Shown here in pieces: positions 20,602 to 31,742 of a DNA stretch of 64,000 nt. The stretch's first letter is position 1; each line of letters opens with the position of its first letter. Origin of the DNA: Diphasiastrum complanatum (taxonomy: Eukaryota; Streptophyta; Lycopodiopsida; Lycopodiales; Lycopodiaceae). The notes beneath the pieces were generated by a model. It saw only the letters and a list, made by a program, of their open reading frames with translations, did no database searches and was not told the origin of the DNA. The position numbers and the translations under genes are program-made. The stretch covers positions 23,450,392 through 23,514,391 of the forward strand of contig CM055112.1 of assembly GCA_029204225.1 (NCBI GenBank), written 5' to 3'.

Positions 20602-21604
20602 CTCCTTCTCAGATCTAGACTTGAAAACAACAATACAATTATCAATCACTCCAAGTGAAGATCTAAGCTTGACAAATGCATCTTTAGGTAAAGATTTAGT
20701 AAACAAATCAGCCAAGCAATTTGATGATGACACGTGTTGGAGCTTGATCTCTTTGGCTTGCACTTTCTCCCTCACGAAATGATGAGCAATCTCGATGTGT
20801 TTGCTCCTTGCATGGAATGTAGGATTAGTTGCAAGTGATTGGGCTGATTGGTTGTCACAATAGATGATATGGATCTCCTCCTCCATGACATGAAACTCCA
20901 CCAATAGCCTTTTGAGCCACACTTGCATGTTGATGTCAAGGCCTTGTACTCGGATTTTGTGGAAGATAAGGAGATGGTATCTTGCTTTTAGGAAAGCCAT
21001 GATACTACTCCATCACATAGAAAAGTGGAAAAAGCACTTGTTGATCTTCTATCCGCTTTGTCACCTGCAAAATCCAAGTCACCATAGGCTCTTAAGCCAA
21101 GATTAGTTCCTCTATACAAAATGCCAAAATTCTTAGTAGATGAAATGTATCTAAGAACTCTTTTGGCCATCTTCCAATGTGAAACTAGAGGACTTTGCAT
21201 GAATTGGATTAACTTTCTAACACTATAACTAAGATCAGGTCTAGTTATAGTTAAATAAATCAAGGAGCCAATAATCCTTCTATATAATGTGATGTCCTCA
21301 AAGGATGCTTCATCACCATCAGTAGATGCTTTTACATGTTGCTCCATTGGTGTCTCAATGCCTTTACAATTCTTCATTCCAAATCTATCTAGGATGGATG
21401 TAGCATATTTAGACTAAAATCACATCCTCTAATAACCTCTATTCCAAGAATGAAGCTTAATAGGCCGAGATCTACCATCTTAAACTCTTTTGCCAAAGCA
21501 ATTTTTACATCTCTAATTCCATCTAGGTCATTATTACTCAAGATAATGTCATCTATATACAAAACAAGAATAATGATCTTGACATCATGAAATTTTATGT
21601 ACAA
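20602..21604 (-). pseudogene. rt: Copia D reverse transcriptase C-terminus and RNase H
   Basis: Read on the minus strand: LVLYIDDIILSNNDLDGIRD holds the RT catalytic YIDD. A stop near 21391-21420 follows, then MKNCKGIETPMEQHVKAS and TRPDLSYSVRKLIQF, the RNase H start LRAYGDLDFAGDKADRRST, and after a frame change IIYCDNQSAQSLATNPTFHARSKHIE (see 20700-20880). At least three breaks separate these pieces. It ends in KECEK close to the 3' LTR. Confidence 0.85.
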
Positions 21605-22763
21605 TTATGGATCATAATCACTCATTACAAAATTGATGGAAATGAGAAAAGAGTTTAGCCTAGAGTACCATGCTCTAGGTTCTTGTTTGAGTCCATAAAG
21701 GCTCTTCTTCAAGAAACACACCTTTCCTTCATGCTTTGCCTTGATGAAGCCCTTGGGTTGCCTCATGTAGATCTCTTCTTCCAAATAACCATTGAGGAAA
21801 GCATTTGTGAAATTAAGTTGGAATAGCTCTCAATTGAAGGTTGTAGCAAGACTAATGATCAACCTGATAGTAACAAGCTTAGCCACAGGAGCAAAAGTCT
21901 CATCATAATCAATGCCTTTGGTTTGTAAAAATCCTTTGGCTACAAGCCTAGCTTTATACTTACTTATTGATCCATCTTTATTATACTTCAATCTAAACAC
22001 CCACTTGCAATCAAGTGGTTTTTTCCCTTGAGGGAGCTTCACAAGATCCCAAGTATGATTCTCAATGAGAGCATAATACTCTACTTGCATAGCATCCATC
22101 CAACTCTTAGATTTACAAACATCTTCATAGCATGTTGGATCATCTAACATTGAAGTAAAAAAGGTGTAAGATGTGAAAGATGATGAGCCTTCCCTTTGAT
22201 CACCTTGACCATCATAGGTGAGCCTCAATGGCTCGATCCTTGCCCTTGTAGATCTGCTTGGAGTTCTTGGAGTTCTTGCACCTTGAGGTGGATCCTCAAG
22301 TTCTTCTTCACTTGGAAGATCCTCCTCCATTCTAGCATGATCTTTGGAATCAAGATGATTAGTAGCATTATCATCCAAATCACAAGCATGTCCTTCATAA
22401 AAAACAACATCCCTAACTCACTATCACCTTACTAGTGATGGGATTGAAGACTCTATATCCTTTGCTATTCTCACCATATCCCACAAAGATGCCTTTGACG
22501 GAGGTTGTATCATCCTTCTTCCTTGTATCCAAGAATTGGTGTACATAGCAAGTGGATCCAAAAACTTTGAGATCCTTGAGATTGGTCTTCTCTCCAAATA
22601 GAGCTTCAAATGGTGTGATTCCTCCAATGGCTTGGTTAGGCAATCTATTGCACAAATAATTAGCACAAATTATTGCCTCACCCCAAAATGGTCTGGATAG
22701 ATAAGCATCTAGCCTTAAGGCCTTAGCACACTCACAAAGAGATCTATTTCTCCTCTCACTCAC
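21605..22763 (-). pseudogene. Copia D integrase C-terminus and reverse transcriptase N-terminus
   Basis: On the minus strand, MSERRNRSLCECAKALRLDA contains the Glu-box environment of integrase, with FWGEAIICANYLCNRLPNQA and GIFVGYGENSKGYRVF behind it (22413-22763). After a break, 21830-22378 holds the acidic linker and the RT start: [38 protein letters not shown] stop near 21827 interrupts before the expected LDVTNAFLNG-type segment, which is visible in decayed form around 21720-21825. Confidence 0.85.
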
Positions 22764-23647
22764 TCCATTTTGTTGAGGGGTCTATGGACATGACAACTCC
22801 CTCTTTATGCCATTAGAACTACAAAAGTCAATCAACCTATTAGAGATATATTCACCTCTATTATCACTCCTTAATACCTTAATCTTGGTACTAAGTTGAT
22901 TTTCTACCAAAGTCTTGACAAGAGGTACATCCAACAATATCTAGAATAGTCATCAATGAAGATTACACACCATTAGACTCATGTGAAAAGCTATGAACAT
23001 CCGAGTGAATGAGTTTACGAGGAGAGCTTGATCTTGATGTAGATCTTGACAAGGGTAGTTTGTGAGCCTTTGAGAGGCTGCATGCTTCACATATCTTCCC
23101 ACACTTTGAGAAATGCTTGCGGAGTCCAACTACAAGCTCCTTTGCACACATAGATTCCATGGCTTTGAAGTTGGGATGGCCCAACCTTTTGTGCCATAGT
23201 TCCACATTTGATAACTCCACCTTTGATAAGTTAACACTCTCCACTGCAATATTAGCATCAAGCTTAAACAATATACCTTTCTTAAAGCCTTTGACTATAC
23301 ATTCATCATTTCTAAGGATGGAACAAACTCCATGCTTAAATTTTACATCAAGGCCATTATCCATTAATTGGCCAACACTAAGCAAATTCTTGGTTAACTT
23401 AGGAACATAAAGAACATTTTCAAGATTCATCCTTTTGATATGTCATGTGGGAACTAGCCCCACTATCAATCCACCAAGAATCATTGGTGTTGCTCTTGGA
23501 TGATGGTGGGTTGTTGGAAACCATCAAGGATGACTCTTCTTCATCCTCCTCCTCCTGATGTGCAATGTTGCTTTTTTTCTCTCTTGTGCCTTCTTCTTCT
23601 TGAGACATTTTGATGCAAAATGTCCTTTCTTTCCATAGACAAAACAC
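22764..23647 (-). pseudogene. Copia D protease, pre-integrase and integrase N-terminus
   Basis: On the minus strand: SWWIDSGASSHMTYQKDES gives the protease active site (23420-23647), and a frameshift then moves the reading to 22963-23430. There, VLYVPKLTKNLLSVGQLMDN, ELWHKRLGHPNFKAMESM and CEACSLSKAHKLPL complete the protease and the HHCC zinc-binding region, ending at HSDVHSFSHESNGV. RSDNRGEYIS, with the second catalytic Asp, lies near 22850 in another frame, and a stop near 22780 precedes the Glu box. Confidence 0.85.
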
Positions 23648-23970
23648 TTGTACTTGGACTTGTCTTTGATCTTGCCCTTTGATCTTGAAGCCTCATCCTC
23701 CTCCTTGGTCTCCTTGAAGTGCTTCTTCTTGTCATTGGTCTTCTTCTTGCCTTTGAATGAGAAATTAGCTTTCTCATCACCATCCTGTAGAGAAATAGTA
23801 TTCATTATTGCATTGGTATGCATCATCCTACACTCTTCAGCCACTAATACACTATGAAGCTTTTCTATAGTGGGCAAATTTGCACCAAAAATTACATCAA
23901 ACTGACTCCAGATGAAATTACAGTAATCCAATGAATATAGGGGTCTAAATGTTGGTTCAGAGTTGGCCAC
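23524..23970 (-). pseudogene. gag: Copia D gag C-terminus with a defective zinc knuckle
   Basis: Only the end of gag remains: TIEKLHSVLVAEECRM, a Lys-rich stretch and a knuckle reading CFVYGKKGHFASKC. The second zinc-binding Cys of CX2CX4HX4C is Tyr here. The preceding 60 residues derive from leader sequence, so most of gag has been deleted. Beyond the knuckle a frameshift separates gag from the protease frame. Confidence 0.8.
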
Positions 23971-24125
23971 ATGTGTGAACAGTACAGATTTTGATCCACA
24001 AGAAGTTTGGGATCAAATCTCCTCACCAATTCCAGGATACCAACTCGCCCTTCCAATATAGCTTTTTGCACCAAAAACCTACTAAAATTGGATTAGTCCT
24101 AAGCACTGATCAATATCCTTGTACT

Positions 24126-24139
24126 TGGCTCTGATACCT
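24126..24139 (-). other. Primer binding site of Copia D (initiator tRNA-Met)
   Basis: On the minus strand AGGTATCAGAGCCA lies directly after the 5' LTR. Apart from the first base it matches the standard initiator tRNA-Met primer site of plant Copia elements. Confidence 0.85.
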
Positions 24140-24829
24140 TGTTGAAAGTATGGTACTAAGGACCATAAATGGATCTTTGAATGATCCACAAGGTTGATTG
24201 TGTGCTTGTTGAACAATCTATCAGATACTAGTCAACAGAAAACAAGATCTAGTTTAGCAGCTTGATAGAAAACAAGTAAAGACAATCAGACCATTGATCA
24301 TAAACTGAAATCCGAGTTTCCACGTGTGAAAATCAGGTTGTAGTACGGCCTGTAGACAGAGTTTAAAGTGTGCCAAGGCTAAGTTTCATTGGAATCAATC
24401 ACAATCACCATACATAGAGAGAAAATCCGAGTTTCTCCTTGAGGTTCCAAATAGTTTCTATCTTTAGACTATGGAGAATGGAAATACATAGTGAAAGACA
24501 CTTTCTTTGCAAAGTTTAGGTGAAAATCCAGCATGTAATAAGGAAGTAGACTCAACTTTCTTGCCCTAAAGTGAAAACCCTAGCCTAGATCCAAGAGTCA
24601 TGTTTGGTAGGTGCATGGTAGGTACAAATCTCATCATAAATCAAGGTCTAGATCCTACAAAGTAGGAATCACTACCAAATGGACACAACCACTCCTCTGA
24701 CTCATGGTAACCTACATTAGGTGTGGATTGAAAGTGGCACTTTGGCCATTCAAGTGACTAACAAAAAATATTGACAAAATATACAGTATTCTACATGGCT
24801 AGATTTGCCAATGTAGTCAATTTTTCACA
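24140..24829 (-). repeat. 5' LTR of Copia D
   Basis: 690 bp, ending TTTTTCACA at the outer edge and flanked by ATTGG. It is the longer copy, keeping the segment with ACCTACATTAGGTGTGG that the 3' LTR has lost. Divergence between the two LTRs is visible at many positions, so the insertion is not recent. Confidence 0.9.
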
Positions 24830-25390
24830 ATTGGAACGATCAAAAAGACATGAAAAAGGTGGATATGTGCCCGATGAATGGAAGGTAAACTTTTGTTTTG
24901 TTATTAGTTGATAGTTTGACTACATGTTTGAGTATTTTATGAATATTCTCGAAGCTGATGTTCATCCAAGGACGAAATGTGTTAAAGTACGAAATTCTTT
25001 AATTGATCTCTTGACAGGTTCGCCTACATTTATTATACATATATTTTCCATTTATCAAAATATTTTTATTTGAAAAATTTCGTACATGATGTTCTACACA
25101 GTGCTTAATTTATAAAATTTTATTTCAGTCGAATCGGACTACGTAATGGATGAATTTACCTATAGAGCTTTAGGAAGATCATGTCTTTTGAACAAATACA
25201 TTTTATATATATTGTTGATATTTCCAAAAAAGAAGAGTTCTTGGAAGCTTTTTACAATGAAATACTCAATTGTGATGGTCATTGCAAACAAATAGAAAAT
25301 AGAAATTCAAATCCAAATATTGACGAGAATTTAGATAAAGTTGTTGGCTTTTCGAAGAAGAGGCTAAGGCGCTTATGTAACACGTTGTAG
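24830..25390 (+). pseudogene. Continuation of the interrupted unknown gene
   Basis: Immediately right of Copia D the frame from 19987 continues as ERSKRHEKGGYVPDEWK and meets GTAAAC at about 24885, a plausible splice donor. A later open stretch at 25181-25390 encodes MSFEQIHFIYIVDISKKEEF followed by LEAFYNEILNCDGHCKQ and is preceded by TTATTTCAG (about 25120-25128), a plausible acceptor. Whether these belong to one transcript is unproven. No known domain is recognised. Confidence 0.4.
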
Positions 25391-26564
25391 TACAAAGGAA
25401 TGCCTTTGATGAAGCTGAAGAGGAGGAAATCACATCTTTTGATGTTATGCAACAACTTGTAACACAAAAGGATGCCTTTAGTTTTAAATTAGAATGAAAA
25501 TGTCTTAGTGGATATTCCCAGAGGAACAAATGTTAATGAAAACAATGATGATGAGAATATTATAGGTAAATTTATAATGAAATGAAAGATTTCATAGTGT
25601 AGCTTTTCATATATGAGGATCTTATAGTATTATTTCATTTTTATATGAAATGCAAGCTTTCATATATTGTTTAAGCTTTCATATATGATAATCTTATAGT
25701 ATTGTTTTTCATTCTTTTACAGCTTTACTGATATTTTCAAATTTTTTTACACTTTTTAACATTTATTTAATGATGGTTGTTAAAGAGTTGAGTATATTAA
25801 AATTGAACATGTAAATTATGTCTATTTTGAACTTCATTCAGAACTACGTAATGATTTTTCAAATTTTTTTACACTTTTCAACATTTAATTAATGATGTTT
25901 GTTAAAGAGTTGAATATATTAAAATTGAGCATGTAATTTATGTCTATTTTGAACTTCATTCAGAACTATGTAAATTGGAGCTTGAAGACTTTCCAATTTG
26001 AATTAGGTTTGAGTTGAGTCTATTGAATTTTTTGTAAATTATGGTCAGCATCAAATTAATTCAAAGTGTCATTCGAGTTGAGAGATATTACAAATTATGG
26101 TAAATGAAGTCTTCTCGAGTTGAAGCTACTATTCAGTTAAAAAGGAGATATTGCTAAATATGGAAGAGGGGAGATCAACATAGAGGTATACATTTTTAAG
26201 CTTTAATAAATTGGATTTATTCTCTCTAAGTACTAAGAAGTTCTTTTATGTACTTTTTTTCTACCAAAGAGCTCGTGGTTTATAATGATAATTTTCTTCC
26301 AAATTATCTTCCAATTATTTTTTTTCTCAGAGGTTCTTATTTACTCAAAGATGGATATTCAAATAAATAAGTAGTTGATTTCAATTTTTAATATATTTGT
26401 TGTTTGTTTGCTAGTTGTCGATTATATTGAATATGAAGATTAAATATCAAAAAAATACAATTATTTGTGACGTATTGTCGATATAAGCTTTTCAACCTTA
26501 TATGATACATTTGTCCAAACTTTAATTATTTCCTATGTTGTTTTGAGTTTAATTTCAAATTTAT
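25391..26564. other. AT-rich stretch with no gene seen
   Basis: Very AT-rich. A segment containing CATTTTTTAACATTTATTTAATGATG-like sequence near 25735-25850 is repeated at about 25855-25970 (shared words GTTAAAGAGTTGA and TTGAACTTCATTCAGAACTA), an imperfect tandem duplication of about 120 bp. It may be intronic. Confidence 0.45.
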
Positions 26565-27107
26565 ATGTTTGTGTTTTCTCTGACAACAATTTCAAAAGTT
26601 CAAGATCGACTTGCAAATATGGATGATATTAAATATGAAGCCATAACTGCACCTAACAAGGTTCAAAATATCCCAAAAGATCATCGAGGCTTGGAAAATG
26701 ATGATCAGTTTATGGAAGACAACGCTCAAACTTGTAGAAATATTCCATTTCAAATATATAAGGATATGTTTGATGTAGACCAAAACACAAGTGTACGTCT
26801 GGAGTGTGAAGATTCAAATGTTTAACCTACGGATTTCAATTTCAGTGGACTATACCTTTGTTAATTCTAGCTCTACTTTGGAAATGGAAACAGAAGCAGT
26901 TTCTGTTGGTTGCTCAAGTTATCCATATGCTCAATGTGATTATGCTCTTCATTATTTGAATAAAAAAATACAGGAGACTTTGAATTCTAGCTTTGAAAAA
27001 GCTAAAAGTGGATCTTGTTACAAATATAAACCACCTAAAGGAAAGATAACACATCATCCCTATGCATATTCAAAAACTAATGTAGAGGTTCAATTTTTTT
27101 TTGGATG
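26565..27107 (+). pseudogene. Unknown coding remnant upstream of the FCP1-like domain
   Basis: Two adjoining open stretches in different frames. The first (26565-26825) contains VQDRLANMDDIKYEAITAPN and CRNIPFQIYKDMFDVDQNTS. The second (about 26826-27107) contains LEMETEAVSVGCSSYPYAQ, CDYALHYLNKKIQETL and SGSCYKYKPPKGKITHH. Composition and length suggest exons of the same old gene as the FCP1-like segment that follows, with a frameshift near 26825. No domain is recognised in this part. Confidence 0.35.
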
Positions 27108-27301
27108 ATATGGATTGTAAATCTTTGGTATCTTTATAGAATAAAATGCTGTGAATTTTTTTTAGATCTGTATGAAATTTCTTCTTATCGTAAATATTAA
27201 TATTTCAATTATTGAGGTATAAAAATTACTATAAGTTTGGAAGTATATTCTAGTAAGTCACACATGATTTTTTAGTAATGTGAACTTTTTGGTATTGCAG
27301 G

Positions 27302-27959
27302 ATTGGAACTATCAATGTGTTATCGTCCTATGGAATACGTAATTCTTAACTTGAATGGATTGCTTATGAAAGGATGGAAAGAAAAACCATGTGGTGCATA
27401 TATCATGTATGGAGATAAATGCATTCAATTGCAAAAAGGAGCAATTACATTTTTTAACAAAATGTTTTGAAATTTCAAAGTTGGAATATGGAGTTGTATG
27501 ACAATGCATAATATCCAACAATATCTTGATGTGTTAAATATAACTGGACGACGACAATATAGCTTTCACATTATCTGGGATCAAACAAAATGTTACAATG
27601 AGACCAAGTACAGAATGCCTGTTAAACGACAAATTCGAGCGTTTTTCAAGCCATTGTCGTATCCTTGGAACAAGTGTTGTGAAATGTTACCAATCAATAC
27701 TTTATTGATTGATGATGCACCTTACAAAGCTTGCATGAATCCACCCGACAATGGGATTTTTCTTGATTCTTTTTATGGCTCTTCTAAAGATGACTTTTTG
27801 AATACAGTTTTTTGGCCATATCTGCTACATGTCAAAGATTTCCCAAATTTTCCATATTACATCGAACGAAATCGATTGGGCCAAGAACTGTTGAAGGAAG
27901 CAATAGATTTTAAACATTTGACTGAACATAGTTATTCTTTATTCCACCTTATAGGCTAG
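27302..27959 (+). pseudogene. FCP1-like (HAD-type CTD phosphatase) domain remnant
   Basis: The frame follows the acceptor-like TTTTTGGTATTGCAG. It reads YVILNLNGLLMKGW, where FCP1-family proteins have the motif-I Asp. Then come FFNKMF-stop-NFKVGIWSCM (TGA at 27468-27470), HIIWDQTKCYNE, and the family signature LLIDDAPYKACMNPPDNGIF with FLNTVFWPYLLHVKD behind. Order and spacing fit the NLI-interacting/FCP1 homology domain that removes phosphate from proteins such as the RNA polymerase II tail. The motif-I nucleophile position is Asn and there is an in-frame stop, so catalysis is unlikely. It is probably a pseudogene or a captured gene fragment. Confidence 0.65.
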
Positions 27960-28639
27960 CAATTGCTCCTTTGATCATATCCACATCAAGAACTATTGTT
28001 TCAAAAGATGCACCATCTAAATTGGCAGAATATATGGAGACAATAGAGAATGTGAATGATCATCAAAAAGACCTTTCATGTGAATATCACAAAATGAAAA
28101 AAGAGAGTAGAGGAGATGAGTTTTAGTAGACTTGTCGACTTGTTTCCTTCAAACACTGTATTCAAACTTGAGTGAACAAGAAATGCAATTTTTGTTAGAT
28201 GCTCTCTTAAGTAACATATCATATGTGATAGTGGATACTCAGTTTGATTCTTGGTTGTTATTAATAAGTTGATAACATGCACAATTCAATGAATAGTTTT
28301 GGTTATCATGTTGTTAATTTCTGTCTTTCAAATTGTTGATACGTATATTGTAATAGCAAATTTCTTGGCATGGTTGTACTCTTTCATTACCTTAAAATAT
28401 TATGTGCACTTATGCAAGAAATATTTGTTATTAAAATGGATAAAAACAATTGAGCAACCTATTAGTGATATATATAATAGCTATGACATGGTGGTTTTGT
28501 CTTCTCAATATTTCATGTTATCACACACTTGCAATTTATGAAATTACTTAATTCATCTAAGATATTGACTCTTATAATTTGGTGCCAACTCAAAAATAAT
28601 CCAAGATCATGTGATAACTATATACAAAACTGAAATCCA
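27960..28639. other. No gene seen downstream of the FCP1-like remnant
   Basis: AT-rich sequence with only short, featureless ORFs on both strands. It may be the 3' part of the remnant or flanking DNA. Confidence 0.4.
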
Positions 28640-28870
28640 TTGTCATGACACACTTGTCCAACTAGAAGTCCAATAATCAATTTGCAGCTTTTCGACATAA
28701 ACCGAATAATGATGGATAGAAAATAACTTGTGACACCAACTTGGAGATCATTGTGCATATAACCATGCAGCTCACCTAATCACTCGCCAAAGTATCAATT
28801 GTCACTACTTGAGTAACCATCTCCCTGCTGGCTCACAACCTCATGCATGTTGGATTCACATCACTGTTGG
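28640..28870 (-). repeat. LARD-like element fragment, minus orientation
   Basis: It matches the reverse complement of about 10590-10800 and, directly, 41880-42050: ACCATGCAGCTCACCTAATC, ACTCGCCAAAGTATC and CAACCATCTCC are shared with single changes. It is an interior fragment without an LTR. Confidence 0.7.
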
Positions 28871-29269
28871 AAATTAAGCCCACAGTTGTCTCCTTGGTAA
28901 ATGACTAATTTCTATTTCATGATTCTTCCTGCACGTTTATTGATCATTGATCTAGGGTCAGGTGAAACCAACTTTGGTTCTACGTCTGCTCATCTGATAC
29001 CTACATGAATCATAAACTTAGACAACCAAATTATTTGAAGAATATCTACAACGGGCTTTCGGTTGATCTCCAGCAAAGGATACAATCCTATCATAATTTC
29101 AATTTCAAATGTTAAGTTCAATAATTTGAAGTCATTGAAGACTTGGCCATCTTTAAGGACTTCCACGAAATTAGCATTAAGAACAAGTCTACAGATATAC
29201 ATTACTTTCGTGACAGTTTGCAAAAATACTCTAGCTGTCGTGACAGTCTACAGAAATGAGCTATGTTTG

Positions 29270-29440
29270 TGACAACTTCGTCTTTTTGCATTTCCCTGAA
29301 ATGCGAAACTAGCATAGTTCAACAGTTTAAATTATTTTGCAACAGCTTCGCCTTCTTCAAATTTCCCCGAAATGCGACACTTAGGCACAGTTCAAAGTTC
29401 AACCGTTTTAGGGCACCTTCGGATTTTTCTCAAAATGCGC
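29270..29440. repeat. Imperfect ~70-bp tandem repeat
   Basis: Two full units and one partial unit share ACAACTTCG(T/C)CTT, TTTCCC(T/C)GAAATGCGA and AGTTCAACAGTTT-type words. The stretch sits between two LARD fragments of opposite orientation. The short ORFs crossing it are not considered genes. Confidence 0.5.
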
Positions 29441-29444
29441 TTGT

Positions 29445-29645
29445 TTGATTAGATCCAGTTGGAGTCTAGTTGCACTACAAGTGAACAGATTCTTGGGGAG
29501 CTATCAGCGGATAATGGATACTTGGTGATTAGATGGTACAGGGTATTAGTATAAGTACAATTTTCTCTTTGTAATCAATAACTTTTGATATGCCATATTT
29601 GAGAAGTGATTTATTGATGTGATCTATATATTTCACTAGATCCTA
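29445..29645 (+). repeat. LARD-like element fragments, plus orientation (interior joined to LTR end)
   Basis: 29445-29550 matches 10795-10900 (GATCCAGTTGGAGTCTAGTTG with minimal change), and 29551-29645 matches the end of the LARD LTR (8310-8420: TAATCAATAACTTTTG, GTGATCTATATATTTCACTAG). The intervening about 1 kb of the element is deleted. Confidence 0.7.
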
Positions 29646-29949
29646 TTGAAAATTTAACTCTAGTACCAATTGAGGGCCAATAAAATCCACGATAGAATTG
29701 ATGTCTGTCAATTGGTTTTTTTTGATAATTTTGATGATTAAATCATAGAAAACTTAAAGTTTTACTGTGAATCAGGGCCAGCCATCTGTCTATAGCCAAA
29801 TCGTTATGGGACACTATGAATCCCAACAATTAAGGGCACATTTGTTGGACATAATTTCTTCTTAAGCAATGTATGCTTCTGATTGGTTTTTTCCTTGGAA
29901 AAACATAAAATAGGATGGTTTTTCTCATCTATTTCCAAATGTAAACATT

Positions 29950-31493
29950 GTTTAGTTAATCATTCTTTGTGCATCTAAGAAGGCTGCTATCTTGAAAATA
30001 ATTAGGTGATGGTCACGTTCATGTTTCCACATTGTTAATTCAATGATTTTTTGAGTATGTGTATCTTTGGGCTTAAAATTTTATTATTCTTAGAAAGACA
30101 AATCTTTAAAAAGTTTTAGGGGTAAGGCATAACCAAGGTTATGAGCTACTAGCCCATAGTTAAACTATCTATCATTTACTTTAAGCCACAATTTGAATAA
30201 ATCCCTATCAAGTCTAAACCCTCTTCTCTTTTCTCATCTACTGCTGCTATTACTCACCATCCTCAATCTCTTTTCTTTGTTTGCGTTGTGTTTGAACTGT
30301 TTGCAAGTTGGATGAGGAGATGATGGATTGAGTTGTGAATCCTAAAACATGAATACTCTGATATTTGGTCGTGATACCATGAATATTGATCGTGAAATTG
30401 TGAACACTGGTCATGAAATTGTGAATACTCATCGTGAAACTATGAATACTGATCGTGAACTATGAATACTGATCGTGAAACAATACTTTGATTGTGATAT
30501 ATTTAATAATGCAATTCTTAATAAAAATTTTGATTTGTATAAATACTGAAATTGTGAATATTCAATCGTAAATAATACATCGTGATTTGTTTTTATATCG
30601 AATGTGAATTTACAAGAGTAACCACAAATATGATGATTTGATACTCATTGATTTCATGATTTGATATAATTAATGAAATTCACATTCGATATAAAAACAA
30701 AAATTTTATCGTAAATATTTATGAGAGTAACCACAAATATGATGATTCAGTACTCACTAATTTCATGATTTGGTATAATTAATGCAATTCACATTCGATA
30801 TAAAAACAAATCACGATTTATTATTTACGATTGAATATTCACAATTTTAGTATTTAGATAAATCGAAATTTTTTATTCACAATTGCACTATCAAATATAT
30901 CACAATCAAAATAACTAGAGTTTCACGATCAGTATTCACAGTTTCACGATTAGTATTGATAGTTTCATGATGAGTACTCACAATTTCATGATTAGTTTTC
31001 ACAGTTTCACAATCTATATTCACAGTATCACGACCAAAGTTCAAAGTATTCACGTTTTAGTATTCACAGCTCAATACATCAACTCTTCATCAAACCTGCA
31101 AAAAATTCAAACACAACGCAAACCAAGAAAAGAGATTGAGGATGGTGAGTGATAGCAACAGTATATGAGAAAAGAGAAGAAGTTTAGACTTGACAGAGAT
31201 TTAATCAAATTGCGGCTTAAAGTAAATGATAGATAGTTTAATTGGCTAGTAGCTCATAATCTTGGTTATGTATTATCCCTAAAACGTTTCAAAGATTTTT
31301 CTTTCTAAGAATCTATCAAATCATTTCATTAATGCTACAACTAATAATGTAAAATAAAATAAAATTTTAAGCCCAAAGATACACATATTCAACAGTCATT
31401 GAATTAACAATGTGGAAACATGAACATGAATATCACCTAATTGTTCTCAAGATAGCAATGTTCTTAGATGCACAAAGAACGATTAACTAATCA
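29950..31493. mobile_element. Foldback element with ~0.7-kb inverted arms
   Basis: The left arm runs from TTAGTTAATCATTCTTTGTG (about 29955) to about 30640. The right arm, about 30670-31493, is its reverse complement and ends CACAAAGAACGATTAACTAA. Shared landmarks are TGTTTCCACATTGTTAATTC, the segment with CTCACCATCCTCAATCTC, and a minisatellite. Ends beyond the arms diverge sharply. No transposase is present. Arms this long with almost no loop fit a foldback-type DNA transposon or an inverted duplication. Confidence 0.75.
30350..30480. repeat. ~24-bp minisatellite in the left foldback arm
   Basis: Repeats of GAAATTGTGAATACTGGTC-like units (variable: ACTATGAATACTGATCGTGA) occur about five times. 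The mirror copy lies at about 30900-31060 in the right arm with different unit sequence details. Confidence 0.65.
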
Positions 31494-31742
31494 ATAAGCT
31501 AACAAGTAGCTAAAAAAACTTGTTAATCTGCCATGTATTTATGCACGCAATTTATGTAGCACCCTACACCACGGAAAATGGAAAATTTTATTTTTCTGAG
31601 AAACTCAACCTGTAGAGTTTGGTTTAAACTAAAGAGATCGGAAAGGCTTGCAGACTTTCCAGACATTGCTAGAATGCAGAAAGGCAACAACCACCTCATA
31701 CTCCAAATTCTTCGATGCACCAGGTGTGTTGTTGTTGCACAC

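Larger units (their letters stand above)
19988..24829 (-). mobile_element. Copia element D, both LTRs and target duplication present
   Basis: This element lies on the minus strand: 5' LTR 24140-24829, primer site 24126-24139, interior about 20602-24125, 3' LTR 19988-20601. Flanking ATTGG repeats give the insertion site, inside the exon of an unknown gene. All pol domains are recognisable but broken, and most of gag is deleted. The 3' LTR lacks about 75 bp present in the 5' LTR (near 24685-24765). The LTR family is shared with Copia F and with the solo LTR at 43728. Confidence 0.9.
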
